DNA from: Psychrobacillus sp042944905 | GTDB taxonomy: Bacteria > Bacillota > Bacilli > Bacillales_A > Planococcaceae | Direction: 5' to 3' | Length of the DNA stretch: 64,000 nt | NCBI RefSeq assembly: GCF_042944905.1 | Contig: NZ_CP168496.1 | Coordinates: 868,001 to 932,000 of the forward strand | Part shown: positions 1 to 8,454 of the stretch, piece by piece | How positions within the stretch are numbered: position 1 is the stretch's first letter | How the letters are laid out: the number at the start of each line of letters is the position of its first letter | Translations under genes and position numbers: made by a program | Notes under the pieces: model-generated | Told to the model about the DNA's origin: nothing | The model's database searches: none | Seen by the model: only the letters and a program-made list of their open reading frames with translations

Positions 1-672
1 AAAACTATTAAACTCAGTAGTAATCCCTTTCTCATCTGTTATAACAATGCCATTTCTAGTCCTGCTTAACATAATCTGATTCATAATATTAAGCTTTTTA
101 TTTTGTTTTATTAATAGTAGTTCTCTTTCAATCGAGTCAACCGCCTGAGTTAGCATCGTTAAGAAAAGTGTATTCTGAAACTGGATGGGCATCATGATGC
201 ACACACTACCAAGCAAGTTATTTTCATCCGTATAGTGAAATGCAGTCCCGTAACAAGCAATGGTATGAAGAAAGTTATGAAAATGCTGATCTCCAATAAT
301 ACTGATTGGGTGCTTTTGCTGCAAAGCTAGACTAATAACATTCGTTCCTGTATCAACTTGGGTGAATTGGCTGCCACGAATGATCCCGAATTGTTCGATA
401 GTAGACTTTATAGTTTCATCTCCTTCAATTTCAAGAAGGTAACCAGTTGCATCCGAAACAACAACAAGTATTGGAGTGCCTTTTAAAGAATCCAGTAGCT
501 TATTTGAGAAAAAACTCACAACTGAAAGTATTTCACTATATGATTTTCTCTTCCTATCAAACTCCACTTCGTTTAATAAATTCTTTGGTTTTGATACCTC
601 ATTTGGATCCATCCCAGCCTCTATACACAATCTCTTAGATTCAATAATGTAGTATGGTTCCGTCGTATTCAT
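1..672 (-). CDS. Sigma-54-type transcriptional activator, N-terminal part (cut by window edge)
   Basis: Reading leftwards from an ATG at 672 (RBS GGAGGAG directly upstream), the frame stays open for 224 codons to the edge of the window. Residues about 55-165 look like the GAF sensor of AcoR-type regulators: LVVVSDATGYLLE, then TGTNVISLAL (the family's GTNAIGTAL) and an LGSVCIMMP strand. A PAS domain begins at RNGIVITDEKG near the edge. In this family an AAA+ domain contacting sigma-54 RNA polymerase and a Fis-type HTH follow; both would lie outside the window, so the class is inferred from the N-terminal half. Function: ligand-responsive activation of a catabolic operon, probably the one to its left. 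Signal unknown. Confidence 0.78.
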   Translation of the reverse strand, partial: MNTTEPYYIIESKRLCIEAGMDPNEVSKPKNLLNEVEFDRKRKSYSEILSVVSFFSNKLLDSLKGTPILVVVSDATGYLLEIEGDETIKSTIEQFGIIRGSQFTQVDTGTNVISLALQQKHPISIIGDQHFHNFLHTIACYGTAFHYTDENNLLGSVCIMMPIQFQNTLFLTMLTQAVDSIERELLLIKQNKKLNIMNQIMLSRTRNGIVITDEKGITTEFNSF

Positions 673-1083
673 ATTCTCCTCCTTAAGTCCTTATAGTTAA
701 TATATATTTTAGCCTAAAAAGTAAGGTGAGTTGTAATTTTTTTAAAATAGTAAACTGTCCCTATGTAAGAACTATTCTACACTATTCCGACAATATGCGA
801 CAATTAATATTTGATAAGCGATAAAAAAAGCGTCCCCGTGTCAGAAACAACTCTACACTATTCTGACAATTCACTACAATTCAAGATACTAGAAAACCAT
901 AATCCCTATAACAAATTAGGTTTCCCTGCTAGCTGCGCAATTAGACTGAAGTAATGACAGCGGAAAAGAAGTTTCCTTCAAACTTTTTGGGTATTTTATA
1001 AAAAACAGAAAAGACTGATAATTAAATTGAATAAAAAGAACTCATGTTCTATAATGTGGAGTAGAGAAAAGGAGATGGTGGTT
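673..1083. other. Intergenic gap with two degenerate dispersed repeats
   Basis: No gene is seen. Two related ~60-bp segments lie at 755-815 and 831-889. Both run GTCCC-x-x-TGT-x-AGAA, then CTACACTATTC-GACAAT, then CAATT. Related degenerate segments recur in other gaps (about 3565-3612, 4288-4342, 5845-5890, 6862-6930, 10588-10640), so they look like members of a dispersed intergenic family rather than promoter elements. A promoter for the leftward activator is presumably here but no clear boxes stand out. Confidence 0.5.
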
Positions 1084-1446
1084 TTGGTAAGCTTGGTTCG
1101 TGAAGATAAGAGTCAATATACGGAGGGACTTTTGGATCTTCGAAATGATTTTGTATTTAAGACCTTTTTTGGAAGTAAGCGAAGCAATCATTTACTACAT
1201 GAATTTCTAAATGCGGTATTGGAAGACAAAATTATATTCGTTGAAATTAGAAATACAACCTTTCAGATGATGCATTCAAATGACAAAGCTTCTTCTATGG
1301 ATCTTTGTGTGACCACAGGAAATGGAGAGCAGATTAGTATTGAGATGCAAGTACGTGGACATCGGGCACTTCCGGAAAGAATGCTTATGTACTGTGCAAT
1401 ATTAATGTATGCAATTCAAGATGAAGTGAATGGCCACTATGACTAG
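1084..1446 (+). pseudogene. Rpn/PD-(D/E)XK transposase-like nuclease, N-terminal remnant
   Basis: The segment LLDLRNDFVFKTFFGS, then HEFLNAVLED, then SSMDLCVTTGNGEQISIEMQV matches the N-terminal nuclease core of the Rpn family (recombination-promoting nuclease, PF12784-type), with the catalytic pattern D...E-x-Q. Full-length relatives are roughly 250-300 residues; this frame stops after about 120, soon after the core, and no continuation is recognisable downstream, so it is probably a truncated relic. An upstream ATG exists at 1027, but the only good RBS (AAAGGAG, 1068-1074) points to a TTG at 1084. The family spreads horizontally and often decays. Confidence 0.6.
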
Positions 1447-1652
1447 TTGAAAAAAGCGCCTCAAATCCTAATTACCAATTTCAAACTGTTTCCTTTTTTC
1501 GGAGTATATTACATAAAAAATAAACATATTATGTATCTTCACGAGCTAGTTTCTTTAGTTTGTCCGTGTGTTTCTTATGCCGATTTTGGAGGAAATGAGT
1601 CTGACACAAGATGCTGGAGCTAGGAGTTTATAAGGAAGAAGGAAAATAGTTA

Positions 1653-2228
1653 ATGAAGAAACAATATTTTAATCTCATGCAATTCTTTGATGGATACGTA
1701 CGAAATTACCGAAGATTAAACTTATCTTCCGCACATAATCGTTCCATGTTTACAAAAAGAGAAATAGATTATTTTGCTAATCTAGGTGAGATGCTTGGAT
1801 TTGATGCATTTGTGGAGGATGCTAAATTTGATAAGTTACTTGGACGTTCAAGGCCAATGGACTTGGCATGGTGGAAGTGGGATAAACGGTATGACGAGGA
1901 GAATTTCTTGTATCCTGCACTTCACTTAGAAAGAGAATATATCTGGAGTAAAGATGAGGTAACAATTGGAAAGCTCTTTTCCGACACGGAAGAGGGCTTT
2001 GTTCCACATAATGTAATAGGAATTCAATATATATCATCTATGGAGAGAATAGACGATCTAAACGGCTTGGTCATTCAAAAAAATAGGCTTCAAATGTCTA
2101 ATGTATTAATGGTCTATCGTTATTATGATTCAGATCTTGCAATTGAACGAGTATGTGCCTATTATTTCACACCAACAGGTTTATTTGAAACAAGGGAAGC
2201 TATTTGTAAAGAAGACGAGTCAGGATAG
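1653..2228 (+). CDS. Hypothetical protein, 191 aa
   Basis: Not recognised. A soluble, charged protein with no signal peptide or membrane segment. The middle (about 68-95) reads RPMDLAWWKWDKRYDEE followed by LHLEREY; an Asp followed some twenty residues later by E-x-E is reminiscent of PD-(D/E)XK nuclease-like folds, which would fit its position behind an Rpn relic, but this is only a resemblance. The start ATG has a weak purine-rich RBS (AAGGAAGAAGG) about 10 nt upstream. A strong bidirectional terminator follows at 2327-2386. Confidence 0.55.
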   Translation: MKKQYFNLMQFFDGYVRNYRRLNLSSAHNRSMFTKREIDYFANLGEMLGFDAFVEDAKFDKLLGRSRPMDLAWWKWDKRYDEENFLYPALHLEREYIWSKDEVTIGKLFSDTEEGFVPHNVIGIQYISSMERIDDLNGLVIQKNRLQMSNVLMVYRYYDSDLAIERVCAYYFTPTGLFETREAICKEDESG

Positions 2229-2326
2229 TGGAATATGCGTTTTCAAGAAGAGTGTGAGGTATTACCAAATAGTCTAGTCATGGCCAAAAGTTAGAGAGCA
2301 TTTGCATCCCGATATGAGAGCTAAAG

Positions 2327-2386
2327 AAAAAAGACATTTTTGAAGTGTAGCCTAATAGAGGCAAACATTTCAAAAAGGTCTTTTTC
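2327..2386. terminator. Bidirectional terminator
   Basis: A long interrupted hairpin (AAAAAAGAC...TTTTTGAA...GCC pairing with GGC...TTCAAAAA...GTCTTTTT), A-rich on the left and T-rich on the right, placed between the convergent genes ending at 2228 and 2392. Confidence 0.75.
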
Positions 2387-2391
2387 ATTTT

Positions 2392-3375
2392 CTAGACGTT
2401 TTGGATAGTTAGATCATGCGGGGTATCTAGTTTTGATTTCCTATTTTCTGTATTGTTTAAATACAACCGTTCAAAATCTTCTTGAGTCAATTGTGTATTT
2501 CCTCTATCAAGAAGGTTTTCTTTTAACGTTTTAATAAGAGCGTTTCTTTCTTCGTTTAACTTATTAAACGGATAAATAATTTTTTTATTTACATATTTAA
2601 CCATCTTTTTATTTAAGATTATGCAAACTACTCGATAAGTTAGTAGACAATATACAAAAGCTCCTATTAATAATCCAAATATGTGACTATTGTTAGTTGC
2701 TTTATATATATTCAAAGAAACAACAGTATACAAAAGAGTTGCACAAAAAACAAGGAACCATGTTTTGGCTTTCATGTCTTTACGTTTCTCGTGCAAATTG
2801 TATCTAGTAACAGCCCCGGGTAATACTCTTGTAATGTACTTCTCCATTTTAATGGCTCTTAACGGGTTGATTAAATGGAGTATATCTTCATCACTCAACT
2901 GATCTACATCGGTCACATTCCGTTTAAGTATGTGAATATCATTTTGAATTCCATTCTTTTCTTGAAGGAAACGTTGGTAACCTAACTGGAATCCTGAATA
3001 AGGGATACAAGTAACTAATAATGAAATACCAATAGTACAAAGCCAGGTAACTGCTAGGATAGCATTATATATACTAAAGGTGGAAAGGATGTTCATTTTA
3101 TTTATCATAAAAACGACTAAATAGGAGATTCCAAAGGATGAAATAGTATTGCTAATAAGAATAATAATTCCATTCTCCACCTTCTTGCTTAATATTACGT
3201 ATATACATGACACGACGACTGGATAGGTTAATACAAGAAAATTAAATGATACCAAGTTTTTCATAAGTATTAATAAAGAAGTGGTTGCTCCAACTGCTAT
3301 TAAACTGAAGGAAATAGCTGAAAATATCTCTTTGTTTTTAATAATACTTTGATCATCTCTCATGTATAACCCCAA
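2392..3375 (-). CDS. Multi-spanning membrane protein of unknown function, 327 aa
   Basis: Not recognised as a named family. About four hydrophobic helices fill residues 20-130 (for example IFSAISFSLIAVGATTSLLI and FLVLTYPVVVSCIYVIL), then a charged cytoplasmic stretch (about 140-205) containing LSDEDILHLINPLRAIKMEKYI, then two more helices (WFLVFCATLLYTVVSLNIY and IFGLLIGAFVYCLLTYRVVCII), and a charged C-terminal tail that may form a coiled coil. The upstream RBS is weak. It is a single-gene unit facing its neighbours. Confidence 0.65.
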   Translation of the reverse strand: MGLYMRDDQSIIKNKEIFSAISFSLIAVGATTSLLILMKNLVSFNFLVLTYPVVVSCIYVILSKKVENGIIILISNTISSFGISYLVVFMINKMNILSTFSIYNAILAVTWLCTIGISLLVTCIPYSGFQLGYQRFLQEKNGIQNDIHILKRNVTDVDQLSDEDILHLINPLRAIKMEKYITRVLPGAVTRYNLHEKRKDMKAKTWFLVFCATLLYTVVSLNIYKATNNSHIFGLLIGAFVYCLLTYRVVCIILNKKMVKYVNKKIIYPFNKLNEERNALIKTLKENLLDRGNTQLTQEDFERLYLNNTENRKSKLDTPHDLTIQNV

Positions 3376-3759
3376 TTCTATTATTTTTCTACTAGTTAAT
3401 GAATCGAAACTTCACTATTTTTAGTCATTTGAACTAGAATTTGAATATTAGGAGTAAAAGTTTATTTCTGTGTATTACAAATATACTATAAAGGTAGGGA
3501 TAAATAAATAAAAAATTTTCGACATTTTCCAATATCAAGTGACATTCGACTAGTAGGTGGCGCGTGTCCCTGCGTCCGACGCAATTTCTAAACTATTCTA
3601 ATAATTAAATAACGTTCTCATTGCTGTAGCCCTCATAGTATTTTTTGCTCGTCTGAAATATATACAGAAATAAACGACAAGAACTGTCAACTTTTTTCCC
3701 AATCACAAAAAAAGAAGTAAATCCAATCGGAATTGGGATTTACTCCTTTTTTAATCACT
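3376..3759. other. Intergenic gap, 384 bp
   Basis: Between two leftward genes. It holds a degenerate member of the GTCCC dispersed repeat at about 3565-3612 (GTGTCCCTGCGTC...CTAAACTATTCTAATAATT) and the terminator at 3707-3752. No coding sequence is apparent. Confidence 0.5.
3707..3752. terminator. Terminator of the OsmC-family gene
   Basis: Hairpin AGTAAATCC-AAT / ATT-GGGATTTACT with A-rich and T-rich flanks on both sides, immediately after the leftward gene that ends at 3760. Confidence 0.85.
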
Positions 3760-4179
3760 TTACTTTTTTAGTTCATACGTTTCAACAAGTTCAATTGAAC
3801 CAATAACAGTTTGTGCCATCGAGCAGTTCTTCTTTGTCAATTCTAAGACCTTATCCATTCTAGATGGGTTAATTTCTTGCCCTTCAATGATAAAATGAAG
3901 ATGAATTTTTTCCACCCTGTTCGCTATCTCCGCATTTCGATTTACTTCCTTGACTTCAATGGTAATGTTTTCAGCGGGCATACGCATTTTTTCTAGGATG
4001 TTCCGCATCACACCACCACTACAAACCGCAAGAGAAGAAACAAGCAATTGATAAGGTCTGAACCCGTACTCGTCGTTTCCGGAAATTGTCAACTGTCCAA
4101 AAGCAGTTTCTGTCACAAATCCATTCTCCGTCATTTCAAATTTCATAACTATTGGCCCCTTTGAAGTAGAATTATACAT
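3760..4179 (-). CDS. OsmC/Ohr-family peroxide-detoxifying protein
   Basis: The 139-residue length and layout fit OsmC-like proteins, which reduce organic hydroperoxides with two cysteines. The first redox Cys is in YQLLVSSLAVCSGGVMRNIL (about residues 43-62) on the central helix and the second in KKNCSMAQTVIGSIEL near the C-terminus; between them is the EVKEVNRN strand. An acidic, cytosolic protein is expected. It is monocistronic with its own terminator. Which OsmC subgroup (Ohr, OsmC or YhfA-like) cannot be fixed by eye. Confidence 0.85.
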   Translation of the reverse strand: MYNSTSKGPIVMKFEMTENGFVTETAFGQLTISGNDEYGFRPYQLLVSSLAVCSGGVMRNILEKMRMPAENITIEVKEVNRNAEIANRVEKIHLHFIIEGQEINPSRMDKVLELTKKNCSMAQTVIGSIELVETYELKK

Positions 4180-4549
4180 GATTTTATTAGGAAATGGGAA
4201 GCAAGAGGGCGGTACGAAGGCAGTGAAAAACGATAAACTAGAATTTTATTTTATTTAGATTTATCCAATCGATGATGTAACTAAAAACGTATTAGAAACA
4301 ATTCCTCATTATTCTAATAATGCACTAAAATTCAAAATACATTATAACCAGAAATACCTCCTATTATATGAGTGAATAATCGGTAGGAGGTGGTTGTATT
4401 TCATTTTTAAGCTTTTACTCTAAAGTTAGGGTTTATTTGTTCCCGGCCATCAAATGATCAACGGAAGTGAAGTTGCTCAATTAGGGTTTATATGTGAAAA
4501 TAAAATTAAATATCAGTTAGATATACGAATCATGCCAAGGGGATAAAAA
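4180..4549. other. Intergenic gap, 370 bp
   Basis: Divergent promoter region of the OsmC and kinase genes. It contains a degenerate dispersed repeat (about 4288-4342), an imperfect hairpin ATACCTCCTATTA...CGGTAGGAGGTGG (about 4354-4391), and a ~60-bp segment at 4413-4470 (CTTTTACTCTAAA...GTTTATTTGTT...CGGCCATC...ATCAACGGAAGTG) that recurs in diverged form at 6463-6523. Confidence 0.5.
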
Positions 4550-5842
4550 ATGAAAGCTAATAAAGATATTTTCCGTATAATACCATTTTTATATGTAATT
4601 ATAGGACCAATTTGGATTATTGGTACCGATTATTTACTAAGTATTTCTAACCTTTCTGCTGAAAAAGAGCTTTTTGTGGATAAATGCAAAGGGATGTTGT
4701 TTGTTATGCTCACAGCTGTACTTTTGTTTGTCTTGATAAAAAATTTAAGGGACTCCAAACAAATCGAAGAGGAAAAAGTGAAGCTCTCGTTGTTAATCGA
4801 TGCAATGCCCGACTTTGTCTCATTTAAAGATGGGGAAGGAAGGTGGTTGCAAATAAATAAGTTTGGTGCGGAGTTATTTGAACTGGATGGTATTGATTAC
4901 AAAGGGAAGACAGATAAAGAGATGGCGGAGTATACAGATTTCTATCGTGATGCTCTAAAATACTGTATTGCTACGGACGAAGAGGCGTGGAAAGCAGGAA
5001 AGATAAGTCGTTGTGAAGAAGCAATCCCTTTGAGAGATGGGTCAGCTAAATTTTTCGATTCACTCAAAGTGCCTATTTTTAATACGGACGGTTCTAGAAA
5101 AGGATTGGTTGCTATTGGAAGAGATATTACCTCGTTAAAAGAAGCAGAAAGCAAGTTAAGACAATCCGAAAAAATGTCTGCATTAGGTGAATTAGCTGCG
5201 GGTATTGTACATGAAATACGAAACCCTCTTGCTATTATTCGAGGTTATATGCAAATGAGTCAAGCAAAAAAAATAAATCTTGATGAACATATGGATATCT
5301 TAGTGGAGGAAATAAATAGAATTAATCGTATTGTGAACGAATTATTAATGATTGCGAAACCAACTGATATTATCTTGGCTAACCAAAAGGTAAATACCAT
5401 TGTAAGCGAAGTTGTTCAATTGTTTTCAATCGAAGCATCTCAACAAAGCAAACGAATAAACGTGATTGACCTAGAACAATTTAATACATATTGCAATGAA
5501 CATAAATTAAAACAAGTTTTTATAAATATACTAAAAAATGCACTAGAAGCAATCTCCCCAAATGGGGAAGTCAACATCACGGTTTATGAAAAGAATGAAG
5601 AACATTTTGCTATTAAGTTTGAGGATAATGGCTGTGGCATGGAAGAAGCTGATTTACATCACATGGGTGACCCCTTTTACAGCTTAAAAGAAAACGGCAT
5701 TGGCTTAGGAATGACCGTAAGCTATAGTATCATCGAAGCTCACAAAGGTTCCATCCAGATCGCAAGCCAAGTGAATGTAGGAACAAGCGTAGAAATATTG
5801 TTACCTAAGTCTAAAAACATCCCGGTGGAAAATGTATGTTAA
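4550..5842 (+). CDS. PAS-domain sensor histidine kinase (sporulation-kinase type)
   Basis: A 430-residue membrane kinase: two helices (about 11-31 and 47-65) bracket a short loop, then a PAS domain (about 78-197, LLIDAMPDFVSFKDGEGRWL), a HisKA dimerisation domain with H-box MSALGELAAGIVHEIRNPL (phospho-acceptor His221), and a HATPase domain with N-box NILKNALEAI and G-boxes DNGCGM and NGIGLGM. This order matches the KinB/C/D/E-type kinases that feed the Spo0A phosphorelay, consistent with no response regulator gene next to it. RBS AAGGGGAT precedes the ATG. The sensed signal is unknown. Confidence 0.85.
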   Translation: MKANKDIFRIIPFLYVIIGPIWIIGTDYLLSISNLSAEKELFVDKCKGMLFVMLTAVLLFVLIKNLRDSKQIEEEKVKLSLLIDAMPDFVSFKDGEGRWLQINKFGAELFELDGIDYKGKTDKEMAEYTDFYRDALKYCIATDEEAWKAGKISRCEEAIPLRDGSAKFFDSLKVPIFNTDGSRKGLVAIGRDITSLKEAESKLRQSEKMSALGELAAGIVHEIRNPLAIIRGYMQMSQAKKINLDEHMDILVEEINRINRIVNELLMIAKPTDIILANQKVNTIVSEVVQLFSIEASQQSKRINVIDLEQFNTYCNEHKLKQVFINILKNALEAISPNGEVNITVYEKNEEHFAIKFEDNGCGMEEADLHHMGDPFYSLKENGIGLGMTVSYSIIEAHKGSIQIASQVNVGTSVEILLPKSKNIPVENVC

Positions 5843-5900
5843 AAACAATTCAACGCGATTCTGCTAATTTATTACAATTCAAGATTCTTCCTAACCAAGA

Positions 5901-5942
5901 ATACCTCCTGCACTTGAATGGTTAATGTGTAGGAGGTATTTA
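5901..5942 (+). terminator. Terminator of the histidine kinase gene
   Basis: ATACCTCCTGCAC, 13-nt loop, GTGTAGGAGGTAT with a following T/A-rich tail, about 60 bp after the kinase stop codon. Confidence 0.75.
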
Positions 5943-5994
5943 AAAACCAGTCCCTGTGCTAGACAGGCACCTGCCAGATTTATAACCATTTCAG

Positions 5995-6034
5995 AAAAGC
6001 TGTTCCAGCAATTTATTTGCCGGAGCAGCTTTTT
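5995..6034 (+). terminator. Stand-alone terminator hairpin
   Basis: AAAGCTGTTCC-GCAA, short loop, TTGC-GGAGCAGCTTTTT. It follows the previous terminator with no gene between them, so it may mark a lost gene. Confidence 0.65.
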
Positions 6035-6167
6035 GGTTTATTAAAAGAAGTAATTTTTATCATATGAGCGGAATAAATTTTATATTCAACAAAGTTGTGC
6101 AACAGGCAGCCACACGGTTTGTACCACTATCGTTATAAAACTACTCTGGATAATAAAACAATCAATT

Positions 6168-6367
6168 ATCTCAGAAAATCTCGAAGTATCACAGAAAATC
6201 TCGAAGTATCACAGAAAATCCCGGGGAATCTCAGAAAATCTCGGAGTATCTCAGAAAATCTCGGAGTATCTCAGAAAATCCCGGAGTATCTCAGAAAATC
6301 CCGGAGTATCTCAGAAAATCTCGAAGTATCACAGAAAATCCCGGAGTATCTCAGAAAACGCGGAGTA
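6168..6367. repeat. 20-bp tandem repeat array, ten units
   Basis: Ten head-to-tail units of exactly 20 bp, consensus ATCTCAGAAAATCTCGGAGT, with variation mainly at TCTC/TCAC, TCTCG/TCCCG and GG/GA. Because 20 is not a multiple of three, a frame through it repeats only every 60 bp, so this is not a coding repeat. There are no spacers, so it is not CRISPR. Transcribed rightwards it would place AGAAAATC boxes at regular 20-nt intervals. Confidence 0.92.
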
Positions 6368-7077
6368 AGACGTGTCCCTGTGTCAGAAACAAATCCAGAA
6401 GGATCACCCACAATTAGAAAACAGCAATACAGAAAGGTTTCCTAAGTAGTTACTTTCCGTATTTATACTTTTACTCTAAAATAAAGTTTTTTTGTTGCCA
6501 GCCATTATATATATCAACAGAAGTGTCCCTATCTCCATCTACCCATACAGTTGTACAATCAGCTATTGTTCTGGCTACATGTGCAAACCCCGGCAAACGT
6601 GATTAAATATTTGCTAAAAAAGTGCCGAAACGTTAAAAACTATACAGTAATTCCAAAATCAACTCAAAAAGATATCGTGAGTAGTGCAAAAATGTTCTGA
6701 TTGGAACAATCCCGTATAAATTAAAGGAAGGGAGCTTAAGTGTCAAGGAAAAGGGTGAATATATTTTACATGATGTAAAATATATTAGTGCTACAACAGA
6801 GGATGAATCAGTTTTAATTGCAAGCAATTAAAGTGATTATGCTTTCTAATCTTTCACAAAACTTGTCCCTATGTTAAAAATTTTTCTAATTCTAGGCTAG
6901 TCCATGACTCTGAAAACTAACTACAATTTTATAATTCATTTTTATGCAAATATTTTAGAGTAAATAGAAAAAGGGTCTTATATTGTAATTGTTTGTCGAA
7001 TTTTATAAAGTATTGCACAGTATTTTCTGGTAATATTAATATATATTACTGGAAAAGGTATAAGGTGGGGTAAAAGT

Positions 7078-7872
7078 ATGCTAAGCAAGCTTATCCGTAA
7101 AAAGCAACCAGCTTTAAATAGTGAGCTTATAAAAAGAAAAGAACTATCCCAATTAGAACAGTTGCCATCTCATATATCTATTATAATGGATGGAAATGGT
7201 AGATGGGCTACTAAGCGAACTTTACCAAGGATTGCTGGTCATTACGAAGGGATGAAAACGGTCAAGAAAATAACCAAGTTCGCTAATGAGATTGGTATTA
7301 AAACCTTATCCCTCTATGCATTCTCTACAGAAAACTGGAGAAGGCCTAAAAAAGAAGTAGATTATCTTATGCGTTTACCAGAAGAGCTCTTGGGTAAGTA
7401 TTTACCAGAGTTAATAGAGCAAAATGTCCGGGTAACGATGATAGGGAATCATGAACTCCTTCCTGAACATACTAAAAGAGCGATTACGAATGCAATAGAA
7501 GAAACCTTACATAACGATGGTCTTATTTTAAATTTTGCATTTAACTATGGCAGTCGAGATGAGATTGTTCAATCCGTTAAACAAATTGTAAACAAAGTAC
7601 AGCTAGGTTCAATCTCCAGTAATGAAATTACAGAGGAATTAGTTAGTAGTTATTTAATGACGAACGAATTGACCGAGCCAGATTTGCTTATTCGTACTAG
7701 TGGTGAAATTCGTTTAAGTAACTTTATGCTTTGGCAGCTTGCGTATACCGAATTTTGGTTCACGGATACACTTTGGCCAGACTTTGATGAATCTTGCTTA
7801 ATGGATGCTATTGAAAGTTATCAAAGAAGGAATAGAAAATATGGCGGGCTTAAGCAAGAAGAAGTAAACTAG
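7078..7872 (+). CDS. uppS: Isoprenyl transferase (undecaprenyl diphosphate synthase family)
   Basis: Cis-prenyltransferase that adds isopentenyl units to farnesyl diphosphate to make the C55 carrier lipid for wall synthesis, or a shorter product. Signature motifs: HISIIMDGNGRWA with catalytic Asp38, HYEGMKT, YAFSTENWRRP, NFAFNYGSRDEI and LIRTSGEIRLSNFMLWQLAY. Length 264 is normal; the first ~30 residues are a basic extension. RBS GGTGGGG precedes the ATG. The gene stands alone with its own terminator, not in the usual frr-uppS-cdsA-dxr cluster, so it is probably a second copy; the canonical locus would have to be checked elsewhere in the genome. Confidence 0.9.
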   Translation: MLSKLIRKKQPALNSELIKRKELSQLEQLPSHISIIMDGNGRWATKRTLPRIAGHYEGMKTVKKITKFANEIGIKTLSLYAFSTENWRRPKKEVDYLMRLPEELLGKYLPELIEQNVRVTMIGNHELLPEHTKRAITNAIEETLHNDGLILNFAFNYGSRDEIVQSVKQIVNKVQLGSISSNEITEELVSSYLMTNELTEPDLLIRTSGEIRLSNFMLWQLAYTEFWFTDTLWPDFDESCLMDAIESYQRRNRKYGGLKQEEVN

Positions 7873-7916
7873 TAACCTATATTAGTTGATTTGAATCTGG
7901 ATTCTTCTCAAATAGT

Positions 7917-7954
7917 AGCTCCTACACTTGAAAGATAACGTGTAGGAGTTTTAT
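7917..7954 (+). terminator. uppS terminator
   Basis: CTCCTACAC, 12-nt loop, GTGTAGGAG, TTTTA tail; 45 bp after the stop codon. Confidence 0.85.
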
Positions 7955-8304
7955 GTTTTGCTCAACAAACCACACCTAATCAGGGGAATCACTTTAGCAG
8001 ATTTTATCAGAATGTTAACCTAGATGGATGATTTCCATGAAAGAAGTAGTACATCCTTGACAGCTTAAATAGTCGGTTATCTCCCATAAAGTTAGCTCAT
8101 TTTATGGAGGAATGGTTGCTTTCATCCTGGAATTGGTTCCTCTTCCCTGGAATAGGTTTTAAACTAGATGCGCGCAATTATCATTCTGAATCTGACATAA
8201 AGAAATGATGATATCGAGGAGGTGAGTAAAACGTATAAATTTCCAATTTATACAAAAAATCATTGTTTAATATTCTGTGACAGTGTTACCAAGGAAAAAA
8301 ATCA
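7955..8304. other. Intergenic gap, 350 bp
   Basis: No supported gene. An excellent Shine-Dalgarno-like GAGGAGGTGAG at about 8217-8227 is followed by a 46-codon open frame if the overlapping GTG is used, but nothing in it is recognisable. Probably decayed DNA leading into the fragment at 8305. Confidence 0.4.
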
Positions 8305-8454
8305 ATGCTTTCGAATTTACAAATACTCGAGGATTTTGAAGGGAAAGTGGGAATATATATTTTAGACGAAAAAACGAATAACATACAAAATCTGGATTTT
8401 CCGTCTAAATACTATATTCAAGAGGTTCTAATTTATCTTTCTTTAGTAGTTTAA
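8305..8454 (+). pseudogene. Possible class A beta-lactamase N-terminal fragment
   Basis: A 49-codon frame begins with LQILEDFEGKVGIYILDEKTN, which resembles the start of the mature class A beta-lactamase fold (family pattern LE-x-x-F-x-GKLGIY-x-LDTKTN). The resemblance fades after about 25 residues; there is no signal peptide, no S-x-x-K motif and no RBS, and the frame runs into the opposite-strand 3' end of the EAL gene. It is at most a dead fragment. A chance resemblance is possible. Confidence 0.35.

Larger units (their letters stand above)
5843..7077. other. Large repeat-rich intergenic region, 1.2 kb
   Basis: No intact gene. In order: a degenerate GTCCC-type repeat (5845-5890), hairpins at 5901-5942 and 5995-6034, the 20-bp tandem array at 6168-6367, a diverged copy (6463-6523) of the segment at 4413-4470, and a start-less coding fragment at about 6689-6832 reading NVLIGTIPYKLKEGSL, then VKEKGEYILHDVKYI, then stop, which may be the tail of a lost gene. 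Another dispersed repeat lies at 6862-6930. The uppS promoter is at the right end: TTGCAC at about 7011 and TAATAT about 18 bp further. Confidence 0.55.

Noticed and set aside
6168..6367. CRISPR array
   Set aside because: No spacers between repeats and no cas genes anywhere in the window.
6095..6445. 116-codon frame through the 20-bp repeat array
   Set aside because: The array is non-coding (period not a multiple of three); the frame has no RBS and its repeated peptide is an artefact of the tandem DNA.
8223..8363. 46-codon GTG ORF behind GAGGAGGTGAG
   Set aside because: The SD overlaps the start codon, the protein is not recognisable and it lies in decayed sequence.
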